From: Pseudomonas proteolytica
Lineage (GTDB): Bacteria; Pseudomonadota; Gammaproteobacteria; Pseudomonadales; Pseudomonadaceae
Length of the DNA stretch: 64,000 bases
Direction: 5' to 3'
NCBI RefSeq assembly: GCF_007858275.1
Contig: NZ_VFEV01000002.1
Span: 62,001 to 126,000, forward strand
In this document: piece after piece, positions 36,352-44,463 of the stretch
Numbering within the stretch: position 1 is the stretch's first letter
Layout: each line of letters starts with the position of its first letter
Made by a program: the position numbers and the translations under genes
Notes under the pieces: model-generated
The model's input: only the letters and a program-made list of their open reading frames with translations
Database searches by the model: none
Told to the model about the DNA's origin: nothing

Positions 36352-36782
36352 GGCGCGCTGGCGCCACTGCTCATCCGGTACTCCGCCTGGCCGCTGTGTT
36401 CATCGACCTGTTCATGGGTCACCACAAACCCTTGCGACAGATAGAACTGGCAACTGGCGGTGTTGTTTTTATACACCGCCAGGGTCAGCACGGGCCGCTG
36501 CGTCCTGGCGTGAGCCATCAAGCGTTTACCGATGCCCTGGCCCTGGCAGTCGGGGGCGACAAACAGCGCGGCCATCTGGTTATCGAGCAGCGAGTAGAAA
36601 CCCACGACCCTTGAGTCGCGTTCCATGACGTAGGTTTCCGAGGCCGGGATATACAGGTTGCGCATGTTCTCGACCTGCGACTGCCAGAAGGCGGCGTCGA
36701 TAAAGTCGTGGGCGATGAGCGAGGCATCCAGCCAGATTTGCAGGACGCTATCGAGGTCTTTGGGTTGCAGGAGTCTGATCAT
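36345..36782 (-). CDS. GNAT-family N-acetyltransferase
   Basis: A 145-residue acetyl-CoA-dependent acetyltransferase. The acetyl-CoA motif A is visible as LFVAPDCQGQGIGKRLM (Q-x-x-G-x-G/A form), followed by LAVYKNNTASCQFYLSQGF. Resembles YjaB-like enzymes. The ATG at 36782 begins the family sequence (MIRLLQPKDLDSV). It overlaps the end of the convergent XRE-cupin gene by 7 nt. Substrate not known. Confidence 0.84.
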   Translation of the reverse strand: MIRLLQPKDLDSVLQIWLDASLIAHDFIDAAFWQSQVENMRNLYIPASETYVMERDSRVVGFYSLLDNQMAALFVAPDCQGQGIGKRLMAHARTQRPVLTLAVYKNNTASCQFYLSQGFVVTHEQVDEHSGQAEYRMSSGASAPQ

Positions 36783-36802
36783 TTTTCCAGTCTTGCGATG
36801 GG

Positions 36803-37465
36803 TTATTCGACACTCAGGCCGGCCGCTTTCCACTCGTCAAACCCGGCGCGCAGCCGACGCGCGGGCAAGCCATGGGCGTGCAAGGTGTTGATGGCATCGG
36901 TGGACAGCACGCAATAAGGCCCGCGGCAGTAGGCGACCACGTGCTTGCCTTTTGGCAGCTCTGCCAAACGCTGTTGCAGGGCCTGCGCCGGGATGTTCAG
37001 CGCGCCGGGCAAGTGCCCTGATGCGAACTCATCTTCGGGGCGTACATCCAGCAACACCACGCTCTGGCTTTGCATCTGCAACAGTAACTCCTCGATGGAG
37101 ATACCCTCCAGGCGCTCACGTCGCGACAGGCTGTCGAGGGCGACCTCGCGTATCTCGGCATGCTGGAACGCCAGGTAGCCACGCAATGCTTCCAGCAAGG
37201 GCGCCACCGGACCGGCTCCCAGGCTATAGAGCACCCGTTTGCCATCGCGGCGCGTCTGCACGATGCCCGCGCGCTTGAGTTGCTGCAAATGCTGCGAAGC
37301 ATTGGCGACAGACACCCCGGACAGTTGCGCCAGTTGTTCGACAGAGCGTTCTTCCTGGGCAATGTGTTCAAGCAGGGCCAGGCGATGGGCATGGCCCAGG
37401 GTCCGGGCAATGTCAGCCAGGGCAGTGAAATGATCGGCGGGGAATACGGGGCTTGACGTTTTCAT
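36803..37465 (-). CDS. ArsR-type regulator fused to a rhodanese domain
   Basis: A 220-residue protein: residues about 10-100 form an ArsR winged helix (ARTLGHAHRLALLEHIAQEE, VANASQHLQQLKRAG), residues about 120-215 a rhodanese domain (VVLLDVRPEDEFASGHLPGA) with the active cysteine in AYCRGPYCVLS. Such fusions may link sulfane-sulfur or redox state to gene control. The operator upstream (37487-37516) suggests autoregulation and control of the divergent membrane-protein gene. ATG 37465 was taken from the family start. Confidence 0.87.
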   Translation of the reverse strand: MKTSSPVFPADHFTALADIARTLGHAHRLALLEHIAQEERSVEQLAQLSGVSVANASQHLQQLKRAGIVQTRRDGKRVLYSLGAGPVAPLLEALRGYLAFQHAEIREVALDSLSRRERLEGISIEELLLQMQSQSVVLLDVRPEDEFASGHLPGALNIPAQALQQRLAELPKGKHVVAYCRGPYCVLSTDAINTLHAHGLPARRLRAGFDEWKAAGLSVE

Positions 37466-37486
37466 GGCAAAGATCCTAGCATCGGC

Positions 37487-37516
37487 CAAACATTCAATCA
37501 ATTAATTGAATGTTTG
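37487..37516. promoter_or_regulatory. Operator of the ArsR-rhodanese regulator
   Basis: A perfect 12-bp inverted repeat: CAAACATTCAAT (37487-37498) and ATTGAATGTTTG (37505-37516), spacer CAATTA. ArsR-family operators have this long imperfect-to-perfect dyad form with ATTCAA-type half-sites. It is 22 nt upstream of the regulator and 60 nt upstream of the divergent DUF2938 gene. Confidence 0.7.
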
Positions 37517-37576
37517 CTTGGAGGCGCCTAAGCCTCTGTGTTGCTCTCACCGCCAACGATCAAAAGGAGTAGGGAC

Positions 37577-38077
37577 GTGCTTGAGTTTCTTGGGTATTCG
37601 GTGGTTATCGGGGCCGGTGCGACCTTGGTCATGGACCTTTGGGCGTTGTTGCTCAAGCGCTGCCTGGGCGTGCCCTCCCTGGATTTCACTATGGTGGGCC
37701 GTTGGGTCGGCCATCTGCCACGTGGGCGCTGGATGCATGCCGGTATCGCCAAATCGCCTCCCGTGCCGGGGGAGCGTCTGTTGGGGTGGGTCACCCATTA
37801 CCTGATCGGGGTGTTCTTCGCGGCTTTGCTACTGCTGATGGTGGGAATTGAGTGGGCGCGGCAGCCGACGTTGCTGCCGGCCTTGAGCTTTGGCGTGCTG
37901 TCTGTGGTCGCCCCGTTCTTTGTCTTGCAACCGGCGATGGGGGCAGGCATCGCTGCGTCCAGAACGCCCCAGCCCAACACTGCGCGGTTGCGCAGCATTG
38001 TGGCCCATGGGGTGTTTGGGATGGGGCTGTACCTGGCCGCTTGGGCGTTGCTTCTGATTACAGGGTCTGCACGATGA
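37577..38077 (+). CDS. DUF2938 membrane protein
   Basis: A 166-residue protein with four hydrophobic segments and the family pattern (GAGATLVMDLWALLLKR at the start, WVTHYLIGVFFAALLLLM in the middle). Function unknown. The start is a GTG at 37577 with AAGGAG 7 nt upstream; no ATG is better placed. It is divergent from the ArsR-rhodanese regulator and probably under its control. The last 20 nt overlap the end of the convergent DUF3857 gene. Confidence 0.75.
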   Translation: MLEFLGYSVVIGAGATLVMDLWALLLKRCLGVPSLDFTMVGRWVGHLPRGRWMHAGIAKSPPVPGERLLGWVTHYLIGVFFAALLLLMVGIEWARQPTLLPALSFGVLSVVAPFFVLQPAMGAGIAASRTPQPNTARLRSIVAHGVFGMGLYLAAWALLLITGSAR

Positions 38078-39917
38078 TCTGGCTCTTCAGGTCGCTGACC
38101 ATGCTTTCGATCACCGGCTTCATCGCCTTGAAGTCCTCGGGGCTGCACACCGTGTTGGCATGGGCAAACTTGAAGTAGCGGGTGATCAGGACCGTATTGC
38201 CTTCCTTGGCGTAGGTGGCCTGGTAGTCAAAGCCGGCCTGTTGCAGGGACTGCGGCTTGGGCACGGCGAGGACGGTGACTTCCTTGGGGAACTCGAAGCG
38301 GGCCTGCTCCTGGGTTTCTCCCGAGAGGCAACCGAAGCCTTGGGTGCGGTCTTTTTCCGAGGCGAAGGCAAATACGTTCTGCGCAATGCCGCCCACCAGA
38401 CTGCTGAGCGCCGGCACGCCGGTGGGGCCTGGCAGGTTGACCAGGTTGTCGGTGCGCCCTTCAAGGGTGTTCTTGAACGGGTTGACTTCATCTTGCAGCG
38501 AGTCGCTTTTGAACGTGCCCTGGCCCGTTTGCCCGTACCAGCCGAGGACATTGCGGATCATCGAGTCGCGGTCTGCTGGTTTCATGGCATTGAGCAGGTA
38601 GCGATTGAACTCCGAACCCCAGCCTTCCACGGTGGTGGCGTGCACAAAGTCCGCCGCACCGTTGCTGTCGACCTTGAACAGCAGGTCGTTGCTGACCTTG
38701 CCGGTTTGCCCGGCCGGGGTCTTGGCCAGTTCGCCGGACTGCGTCAACAGCACCGGTTTGCCCAGCACCGGAATCGGCAGGTAGCCCGCGGCGATGGCCG
38801 CGGCAGTCGAGTCCAGGTACAGATCCAGGGCCGGCACGTAAGTGATCGCATGGTTGAGCACACCCAGGGTAGGCACTTTGGCCAGGGTGTAGCTGTTTCC
38901 CTGGTTGACCAGCACCGGTGAGCTTTCGATTGCTACCGCGCGCAGCATGGCTTCAAGCAGGGCCACGTGGTCCTTGCAGTCGCCATAGCGGTTATCCAGC
39001 ACGGCCTGGGCCGGATGCGGCACTACGCCGCCCGCGCCAACATATACCGCCACATAACGAATGTTCTTGCGCACCCAGTCGCTCAGGGCCAGGGCTTTGC
39101 TGCGCGGGGTGGTCAGGTTGGCCGTGAGTTGCTTGGCCAGGGCGGCAATGGCCGGTGTCACTTCTACCTGGGCCCTGGCCTTATAGGCCTGGGCAAAGTC
39201 CTTGTAGCTGGCGAAGGTCGAGACCGCGAGGAATTGCCCGTAATCGACATAGGACACGGCGCCGTTTTCAATGCGCGCCTTGGCCTGCGGTACGTAGTCC
39301 CAACGGTACACCTTGCGCCCAGCGGCGGCGGCCGGGGTACTGGCCTTGAAGCCCCGGGCGTCGACAAACAGCGGCTTGTCGGCCGGCAAGTCGTAGCTCA
39401 GGCTCAACTGCTCGGCGTCATAGAAGTCCGGCACGAAGAAGTCTTCGAATTGCTGGGGGAACAGTGCCGTAGTGCGCTGGCGCTGGTAACGCAGGACCAG
39501 CCGGTCACCGACCGTCACCTGCGGGAAAATCACCACCTTGACCCGCGAGTCCTGGAACATCGGCGCCTGCGAAGAGGCTGTCTCCTGTTGTTCCTTGATC
39601 TGCTCGGCGCTCACCTTTACCTGGCGGCCGTCGGGTTTACGGGTGAAGGCTTCAAGCACTTCGAGGGTTTCCAGAGAACGGTTGTAGCTCAACGAACGTT
39701 GCGCGTTGCTCTTGATCGCGCGCTCTTCGTTGATCCGCGTAACCAGTTCAATGGTCTGGACGAAACTGCCATCGGCATTGATCACGTAGGACTGTTGATT
39801 TTTTTCGAAGGTGGCCGAGTGGTCGGTTTCATCGGTGGCGGCCTGGGCCGTCAGTGAACAAGCCGCCAAAAACAGTACGCCCAGCAGGCGCAGGGAGGGC
39901 AGGTAAAAGCCTTGCAT
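38058..39917 (-). CDS. Secreted DUF3857/transglutaminase-like protein
   Basis: A 619-residue protein with a signal peptide or lipoprotein-like leader (LLGVLFLAACSLTAQAATDE). An N-terminal DUF3857 beta domain (about 40-250) is followed by a transglutaminase-like domain whose cysteine is in DNRYGDCKDHVALLEAML, with histidine in LNHAITYVPALDLYLDSTA as the next triad residue and aspartate after it. A C-terminal beta region completes it. Such proteins are periplasmic; the function is not established. ATG 39917 follows AAGGA at 6 nt. Confidence 0.8.
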   Translation of the reverse strand: MQGFYLPSLRLLGVLFLAACSLTAQAATDETDHSATFEKNQQSYVINADGSFVQTIELVTRINEERAIKSNAQRSLSYNRSLETLEVLEAFTRKPDGRQVKVSAEQIKEQQETASSQAPMFQDSRVKVVIFPQVTVGDRLVLRYQRQRTTALFPQQFEDFFVPDFYDAEQLSLSYDLPADKPLFVDARGFKASTPAAAAGRKVYRWDYVPQAKARIENGAVSYVDYGQFLAVSTFASYKDFAQAYKARAQVEVTPAIAALAKQLTANLTTPRSKALALSDWVRKNIRYVAVYVGAGGVVPHPAQAVLDNRYGDCKDHVALLEAMLRAVAIESSPVLVNQGNSYTLAKVPTLGVLNHAITYVPALDLYLDSTAAAIAAGYLPIPVLGKPVLLTQSGELAKTPAGQTGKVSNDLLFKVDSNGAADFVHATTVEGWGSEFNRYLLNAMKPADRDSMIRNVLGWYGQTGQGTFKSDSLQDEVNPFKNTLEGRTDNLVNLPGPTGVPALSSLVGGIAQNVFAFASEKDRTQGFGCLSGETQEQARFEFPKEVTVLAVPKPQSLQQAGFDYQATYAKEGNTVLITRYFKFAHANTVCSPEDFKAMKPVIESMVSDLKSQIIVQTL

Positions 39918-40054
39918 AGAGATCCTTCTGACTAATGCGACGCTCACCCGGCGAGGGCGAGCGCATTGCGATAAACAAAGTGTTTAATGCGACGCATTAT
40001 TATATAGATGCTCGGACAATGCAGGCTTTTTAATGGCAACCACGTGGCTGCGGG

Positions 40055-40945
40055 TCAGCGGTTGTGCACATCGCCCAACGAATCACGCTGCATCGACTGC
40101 AGGTTTTTTTCGATGGTTTCGCAGATGGCTTCGGTCTGGATCTGGTGTTCACTGGAGCGAAACGGGCTTTGCAGGTCGGTGCCGATCCGTTCGATGGCCA
40201 GCAGCATAAACCCCACCACCGTCGATGCCAGCGGGGTGAACCAGCCCAGGGACTCCACCAACCCCACCGGCACAATCAGGCAGAACAGCGAAATAAACAG
40301 CCGTGGAAAATACACATACGGGTAGGGCAACGGCGTATTGGCGATGCGCTCCATACCGCCCTGGCTGTTGGACAGGTCGACCATGGTGGATTCGATCCGC
40401 GCCAGGCGAATGCTGTCCAGGCGCCCGGCCTTGTACTCGCGGGCCAGCAGGGCGGCGGAACCAGTGAGGATGTCGTTGGCAAAGTTGTTGGTGGCACCGT
40501 TGCGCGCGAACTCGTCCATGGGAATAAACGCCCGCACTTCCTCGGGGCACGGCTCGCCCCGCAGGTGCGCCGCCAGGCAATTCACATACGCCACATGGCG
40601 GCGCAGCAGGGTCGACTTGATCGGGTTGACCTCGTTGTCGGGGTCGTCCAGCAACGTCAGCACCTGGCGCGCAAAGCTACGCGAATTATTCACCATCGCG
40701 CCCCACAGCGTGCGTGCTTCCCACCAGCGGTTATAGGCGCTGGTGTTGCGAAAACTGATCAGCACCACCAGCGCCGAACCGAGCAGCGTCAGGGGCATCA
40801 GCGGCAGGTTGATCTTGGCGTTGAGGAACAGCATGAAGTCCACGGTGACCGCAATATCCCAAAGCAGCAGCCAGAACAATGCCCAGCCTACATAACCCAT
40901 GGTCTTGATAATCAGGCGGTACTTTTTGACGATGGCAGCTTTCAA
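40055..40945 (-). CDS. Bestrophin-family anion channel (YneE-like)
   Basis: A 296-residue inner-membrane protein with the bestrophin core: four hydrophobic helices and the signature SFRNTSAYNRWWEAR. Bacterial bestrophins form pentameric ion channels. The start is a TTG at 40945, supported by GGAGG 6 nt upstream; the first in-frame ATG at 40900 would remove the N-terminal 15 residues before helix 1. The gene stands alone between convergent neighbours and a REPIN. Confidence 0.85.
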   Translation of the reverse strand: MKAAIVKKYRLIIKTMGYVGWALFWLLLWDIAVTVDFMLFLNAKINLPLMPLTLLGSALVVLISFRNTSAYNRWWEARTLWGAMVNNSRSFARQVLTLLDDPDNEVNPIKSTLLRRHVAYVNCLAAHLRGEPCPEEVRAFIPMDEFARNGATNNFANDILTGSAALLAREYKAGRLDSIRLARIESTMVDLSNSQGGMERIANTPLPYPYVYFPRLFISLFCLIVPVGLVESLGWFTPLASTVVGFMLLAIERIGTDLQSPFRSSEHQIQTEAICETIEKNLQSMQRDSLGDVHNR

Positions 40946-41052
40946 ACACAAACCTCCGAGCGGGCGAAAAGCATCAATGCCCTAGCTCGGACGGTATATG
41001 TGCAAGAAAGGTTCGCTGGTGGCCTACCCCAGTGAGCAGACTGAGGGTTGCC

Positions 41053-41188
41053 GTGGCGAGGGGGCTTGTCCCCCGTTGGGCTGCGCAGCAGCCCCAAAAC
41101 CACCCCCTCAGCCCACCTGAAGAAACTCAATGGTCTTATTGAAATGGGGCTGCTGCGCAGCCCAACGGGGGACAAGCCCCCTCGCCAC
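41053..41188. repeat. REPIN with 44-bp perfect arms
   Basis: The 44-nt arm at 41053-41096 (GTGGCGAGGGGGCTTGTCCC, then CCGTTGGGCTGCGCAGCAGC, then CCCA) is repeated inverted at 41145-41188 with no mismatch; 48 nt separate the arms. It lies between the bestrophin and MFS genes. Confidence 0.9.
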
Positions 41189-41225
41189 TACCAGCTTCTT
41201 TATCCGCTGCTCTCTACAGCCAAAC

Positions 41226-42524
41226 TCAGGCGTCGTGCAGGGAAATACGCGAGGTTTCCGGCAGGGCCAGGCCACCGGCCAGGGCCAGCAAGGCCACGGC
41301 AATCAGGTAAAACGCTGGCGACAGGTTGCTGCCGGTTGTGCTGATCAACCACGTGGCCACCAGTGGCGCAGTGCCGCCAAAGATCGTGTAGGCCATGTTG
41401 TAGGTAATCGCCGAAGCGGTGTAGCGCGTGCGGGTCGGGAAGGTTTCCGAGAGCAGGGCGGCCGTGACCACACCGCACAACACCGCACCCACCGCCAGCA
41501 GCATCACGCCGACGATCGACGCAACGAACGAGCCGGAGCTGGCCATCAAAAACGACGGATACACCACCACCATCAACAGCCCGCAGGCGGTCATCACCGT
41601 GACGCGTCGCCCGACGCGGTCGGAGTACCAGCCCGCCGCCGGGCACATCGCCGCGGCGAAGATCAGCGCAATCAGCGACACCAGCAGCGCCGTCGCCCGA
41701 CTCAGGCCACCGGCCACTTGCAGGTACGTCGCAAAGTAGGTGGTGAACATATAAAACGACAGCGCCGTCAGCGACACAAACGCGCCCAGGCAGCAGATCG
41801 CTGCGCCATGGTTGCGCAGGGTTTCCTTGAGCGGCGAGTGGGCCACGGCATGCTCTTGTTTCACCGCCTGGAACGCCGGTGTTTCATCCAGCCGCCAGCG
41901 CAGGTACAGCCCCACCAGGCCCAGCGGCGCGGCGATCAGGAACGGCAGGCGCCAGCCCCAACTGCCCATGGCCTCGGCTGACAGCGAGGCTTCCAGCGCA
42001 TAGGCCACCACCGCCGCCGAGGCGAAGGCGGCAAAGGTCGACACGGGGATAAAGCTGCCGTACCACGCCCGTTTGTCGCTGGGCGCGTGCTCCATCAGGT
42101 AGGCACAGGCCCCGGCGTATTCACCCCCGGCGGAAAAGCCCTGGGCGCAGCGGATCAACGACAACAGGATCGGCGCCGTAACGCCAATCGCAGCATAGGT
42201 GGGCAACAAGCCGATCAAGGTCGTCGCACCAGCCATCAGCAATATCGTCATTGCCAGGGTGCGCTTGCGGCCGATGCGATCGCCCAGCATGCCGAAAAAG
42301 ATCCCGCCCAGGGGCCTGAACGCAAAGGCCACGGCAAATACCGCGAACGTCTTGAGCAACGCCGCGCTGGCATCGCCACTGGGGAAAAACTGCTGGGCGA
42401 TGGTGGTGGCGAGAAAGCCATACACGGCAAAGTCGAACCACTCGACAAAATTGCCGATACCGGCGGCGACGATGACTTTTCTCAGGGTTTGCGGCGGGAC
42501 CTGTTCAGTAGATGCGCGCGTCAT
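41226..42524 (-). CDS. MFS transporter of the metabolite:H+ symporter (MHS) family
   Basis: A 432-residue permease with 12 helices of the MHS type (ProP/KgtP relatives). The MHS signatures are visible: GNFVEWFDFAVYGFLA in helix 1, FGMLGDRIGRKRTL in loop 2-3 and CAQGFSAGGEYAGACAYLMEHAP around helix 5. Substrates of the family include betaine, proline, citrate and alpha-ketoglutarate; this one cannot be specified. ATG 42524 follows GAGG at 8 nt. Confidence 0.85.
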   Translation of the reverse strand: MTRASTEQVPPQTLRKVIVAAGIGNFVEWFDFAVYGFLATTIAQQFFPSGDASAALLKTFAVFAVAFAFRPLGGIFFGMLGDRIGRKRTLAMTILLMAGATTLIGLLPTYAAIGVTAPILLSLIRCAQGFSAGGEYAGACAYLMEHAPSDKRAWYGSFIPVSTFAAFASAAVVAYALEASLSAEAMGSWGWRLPFLIAAPLGLVGLYLRWRLDETPAFQAVKQEHAVAHSPLKETLRNHGAAICCLGAFVSLTALSFYMFTTYFATYLQVAGGLSRATALLVSLIALIFAAAMCPAAGWYSDRVGRRVTVMTACGLLMVVVYPSFLMASSGSFVASIVGVMLLAVGAVLCGVVTAALLSETFPTRTRYTASAITYNMAYTIFGGTAPLVATWLISTTGSNLSPAFYLIAVALLALAGGLALPETSRISLHDA

Positions 42525-42634
42525 GGCGGGGCCTCGGCATTTCGTCAGTGATCGCTCGATTATCAGGAAAGAGCCCGCAGCGACTTACTTCAAAAGTGTC
42601 ATCGGCGTAGTCAGCACCGACCTGCCAAGGCAAT

Positions 42635-42752
42635 GAAGATCAAATGTGGGAGCTGGCTGGCCGGCGATAGCGACAGGTCAGCCAACATCAATCCCAGCAA
42701 TGCCGCCGCCAGCGCAGCCTCGCAGGGCGAGACAGCTCCCACCTTGATCTTC
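42635..42752. repeat. Degenerate REP-like inverted repeat
   Basis: GAAGATCAAATGTGGGAGCT (42635-42654) faces CAGCTCCCACCTTGATCTTC (42733-42752), complementary apart from one or two bases. The second arm ends just before the soxR stop region. Confidence 0.6.
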
Positions 42753-42772
42753 AGGGATTGGAAGATTGCATT

Positions 42773-43246
42773 TCAGATCCGCTGGCTGGCGCGTTCGAGG
42801 ATCCTTGGGCCCGGGCCTTCCTGGGCCAAGGTGTCGCTGGGGTTGCGCAAGGGGCAGTCGTTGAGTGACAGGCAGCCGCAACCGATGCAGTTGTCCAGGC
42901 TGTCACGCAGGGCTTCCAGGGTGCGGATGCGTTCGTTGAGGTTGTCGCGCCAGGCCGAGGACATTTCTCCCCATTGCGCGGCCGTCAGTTTGCTGTTCGG
43001 TGGATAGCGGCCCATGGCGCGCTTGATCTCTTCCAGGGGGATGCCGGTGCGCTGCGCCACCTTGATGATCGCGATGCTGCGCAGCACCAGCGACGGGAAG
43101 CGTCGTTGGTTGCCAGCGTTGCGCGTGCTGGCGATCAAGCCCTTGGATTCGTAGAAGTGCAGGGTGGAGATCGGTACGCCGCTGCGCCTGGCAACCTCGC
43201 CGATGGTGAGGGAGCGCACACCGTCGGGGTTCTTTTCTGCTGCCAT
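42773..43246 (-). CDS. soxR: SoxR, [2Fe-2S] redox-sensing MerR-family activator
   Basis: A 157-residue MerR-family regulator: winged helix at residues 12-60 ([20 protein letters not shown]), dimerisation helix, and the SoxR iron-sulfur cluster motif with C120, C123, C125 and C131 in [12 protein letters not shown]. In pseudomonads SoxR responds to redox-active compounds such as phenazines rather than to superoxide in general, and activates efflux genes. The SoxR box (43256-43273) lies 10 nt upstream of its ATG. ATG 43246 has GAGGG at 8 nt. It is divergent from the RND efflux operon. Confidence 0.95.
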   Translation of the reverse strand: MAAEKNPDGVRSLTIGEVARRSGVPISTLHFYESKGLIASTRNAGNQRRFPSLVLRSIAIIKVAQRTGIPLEEIKRAMGRYPPNSKLTAAQWGEMSSAWRDNLNERIRTLEALRDSLDNCIGCGCLSLNDCPLRNPSDTLAQEGPGPRILERASQRI

Positions 43247-43251
43247 GGGTG

Positions 43252-43282
43252 TTGCCCTCAAGTTAAGTTGAGGTTTTATAGT
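43252..43282 (+). promoter_or_regulatory. SoxR-controlled promoter with SoxR box
   Basis: CCTCAAGTTAAGTTGAGG (43256-43273) differs by one base from the E. coli soxS operator. It sits between TTGCCC (-35, 43252-43257) and TATAGT (-10, 43277-43282), spaced by 19 nt, the over-long spacer that SoxR corrects on activation. The promoter faces the efflux operon, 87 nt upstream of its first start. Confidence 0.88.
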
Positions 43283-43368
43283 CCTGCCCGATCTTTGCTG
43301 CAACCGCTTTCCATCGCCAGTGCGGGGTGGGGCGGCAGCGAACACACCACAAATGAGCGGAGCAGGGC

Positions 43369-44463
43369 ATGGGCAGAAGGATGCTAGTGGGCGGGGGCGT
43401 GGCAGCGGTAGCGGTGCTGGCCCTGGTTATCACGTTATGGGGTAATCAACCCTCAACCCAGGCCGCAGCGGCGTGGCCGGTGGCCAAGGTGGCGCTGGCC
43501 AAGGTGCGCCAGGGTGAGGCCCCTCGCCAGGCCTTTGCCGCCGGGGAACTGGAGGCGGCCAACCAGGTAGAGGTGGCGGCGGAAACCGCCGGGCGTATCA
43601 CGCGGATCGCCTTCGAATCCGGGCAAGGGGTCAAGGCCGGGCAGTTGTTGGTCCAACTCAATGACGCCCCCGAACAGGCCGACCGTTTGCGCCTGCACGC
43701 CCAACTGCGCAATGCCCAGACGCTGTTCCTGCGCCTTAAAAAGCTTGCGGCCGTGAATGTTGCGACCCAGGAACAACTGGACAACGCCACCGCCGCCCTC
43801 GACATGGCCAAGGGCGAGCTGCAACAGGTCGATGCGCTGATTGCGCAAAAAGCTATCCGTGCGCCATTCGCCGGGCAGGTGGGGATCCGCCGCGTGCATC
43901 AAGGCCAGTACCTGCAGACCGGGGAAGCCATCGCCAGCCTGGTGGATGCCCAGCGCCTGCATGTGAATTTTGCCCTGGCTGAACAGGCGGCCCCTGGCTT
44001 GCGCGTCGGCCAGAGCGCCCAGCTCACGGTGGATGCCTTGCCGGGCGAGCATTTCCTGGCGCAGATCAATGCCATCGACCCGCTGATCGGCCAGTCGCGC
44101 TCGGTGCGGGTGCAAGCCACCCTGGCCAATCCGGGCGGGCAGTTGCAGGCTGGGATGTACGCCAGCGTGCGTCTATCGGCGGTGCAATCACCCACGGTGC
44201 TGGTGGTGCCGGAAACCGCCATCACCTACACCGCCTACGGGCAGACCGTGTTTATCGCCAGCGCCGATCCGGCCGGCGCCTTGAGTGTGCGCCGCGTGCA
44301 GGTGACCACCGGGGAGCGCTGGCAGGGCCTGGTGGAAATCACCTCGGGCCTGGCACTGGGCGACCAGGTGGTGGTTTCCGGGCAGCTCAAGCTCAGCGAC
44401 GGCATGCCCGTCGAAGCGGTCGAGCAAAACACGTTGGACGTTGAAGGGAATCGCGCCTCATGA
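43369..44463 (+). CDS. RND efflux membrane-fusion protein (MexH-like)
   Basis: A 364-residue periplasmic adaptor. Residues 5-24 form an N-terminal membrane anchor ([20 protein letters not shown]). Then come the lipoyl half-motifs ([38 protein letters not shown]), a short coiled-coil hairpin (about 100-155) and beta-barrel and membrane-proximal domains. It couples the RND pump to the outer-membrane channel. First gene of the SoxR-controlled operon; the stop overlaps the pump start by 4 nt. MexG is not present. Confidence 0.88.
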   Translation: MGRRMLVGGGVAAVAVLALVITLWGNQPSTQAAAAWPVAKVALAKVRQGEAPRQAFAAGELEAANQVEVAAETAGRITRIAFESGQGVKAGQLLVQLNDAPEQADRLRLHAQLRNAQTLFLRLKKLAAVNVATQEQLDNATAALDMAKGELQQVDALIAQKAIRAPFAGQVGIRRVHQGQYLQTGEAIASLVDAQRLHVNFALAEQAAPGLRVGQSAQLTVDALPGEHFLAQINAIDPLIGQSRSVRVQATLANPGGQLQAGMYASVRLSAVQSPTVLVVPETAITYTAYGQTVFIASADPAGALSVRRVQVTTGERWQGLVEITSGLALGDQVVVSGQLKLSDGMPVEAVEQNTLDVEGNRAS

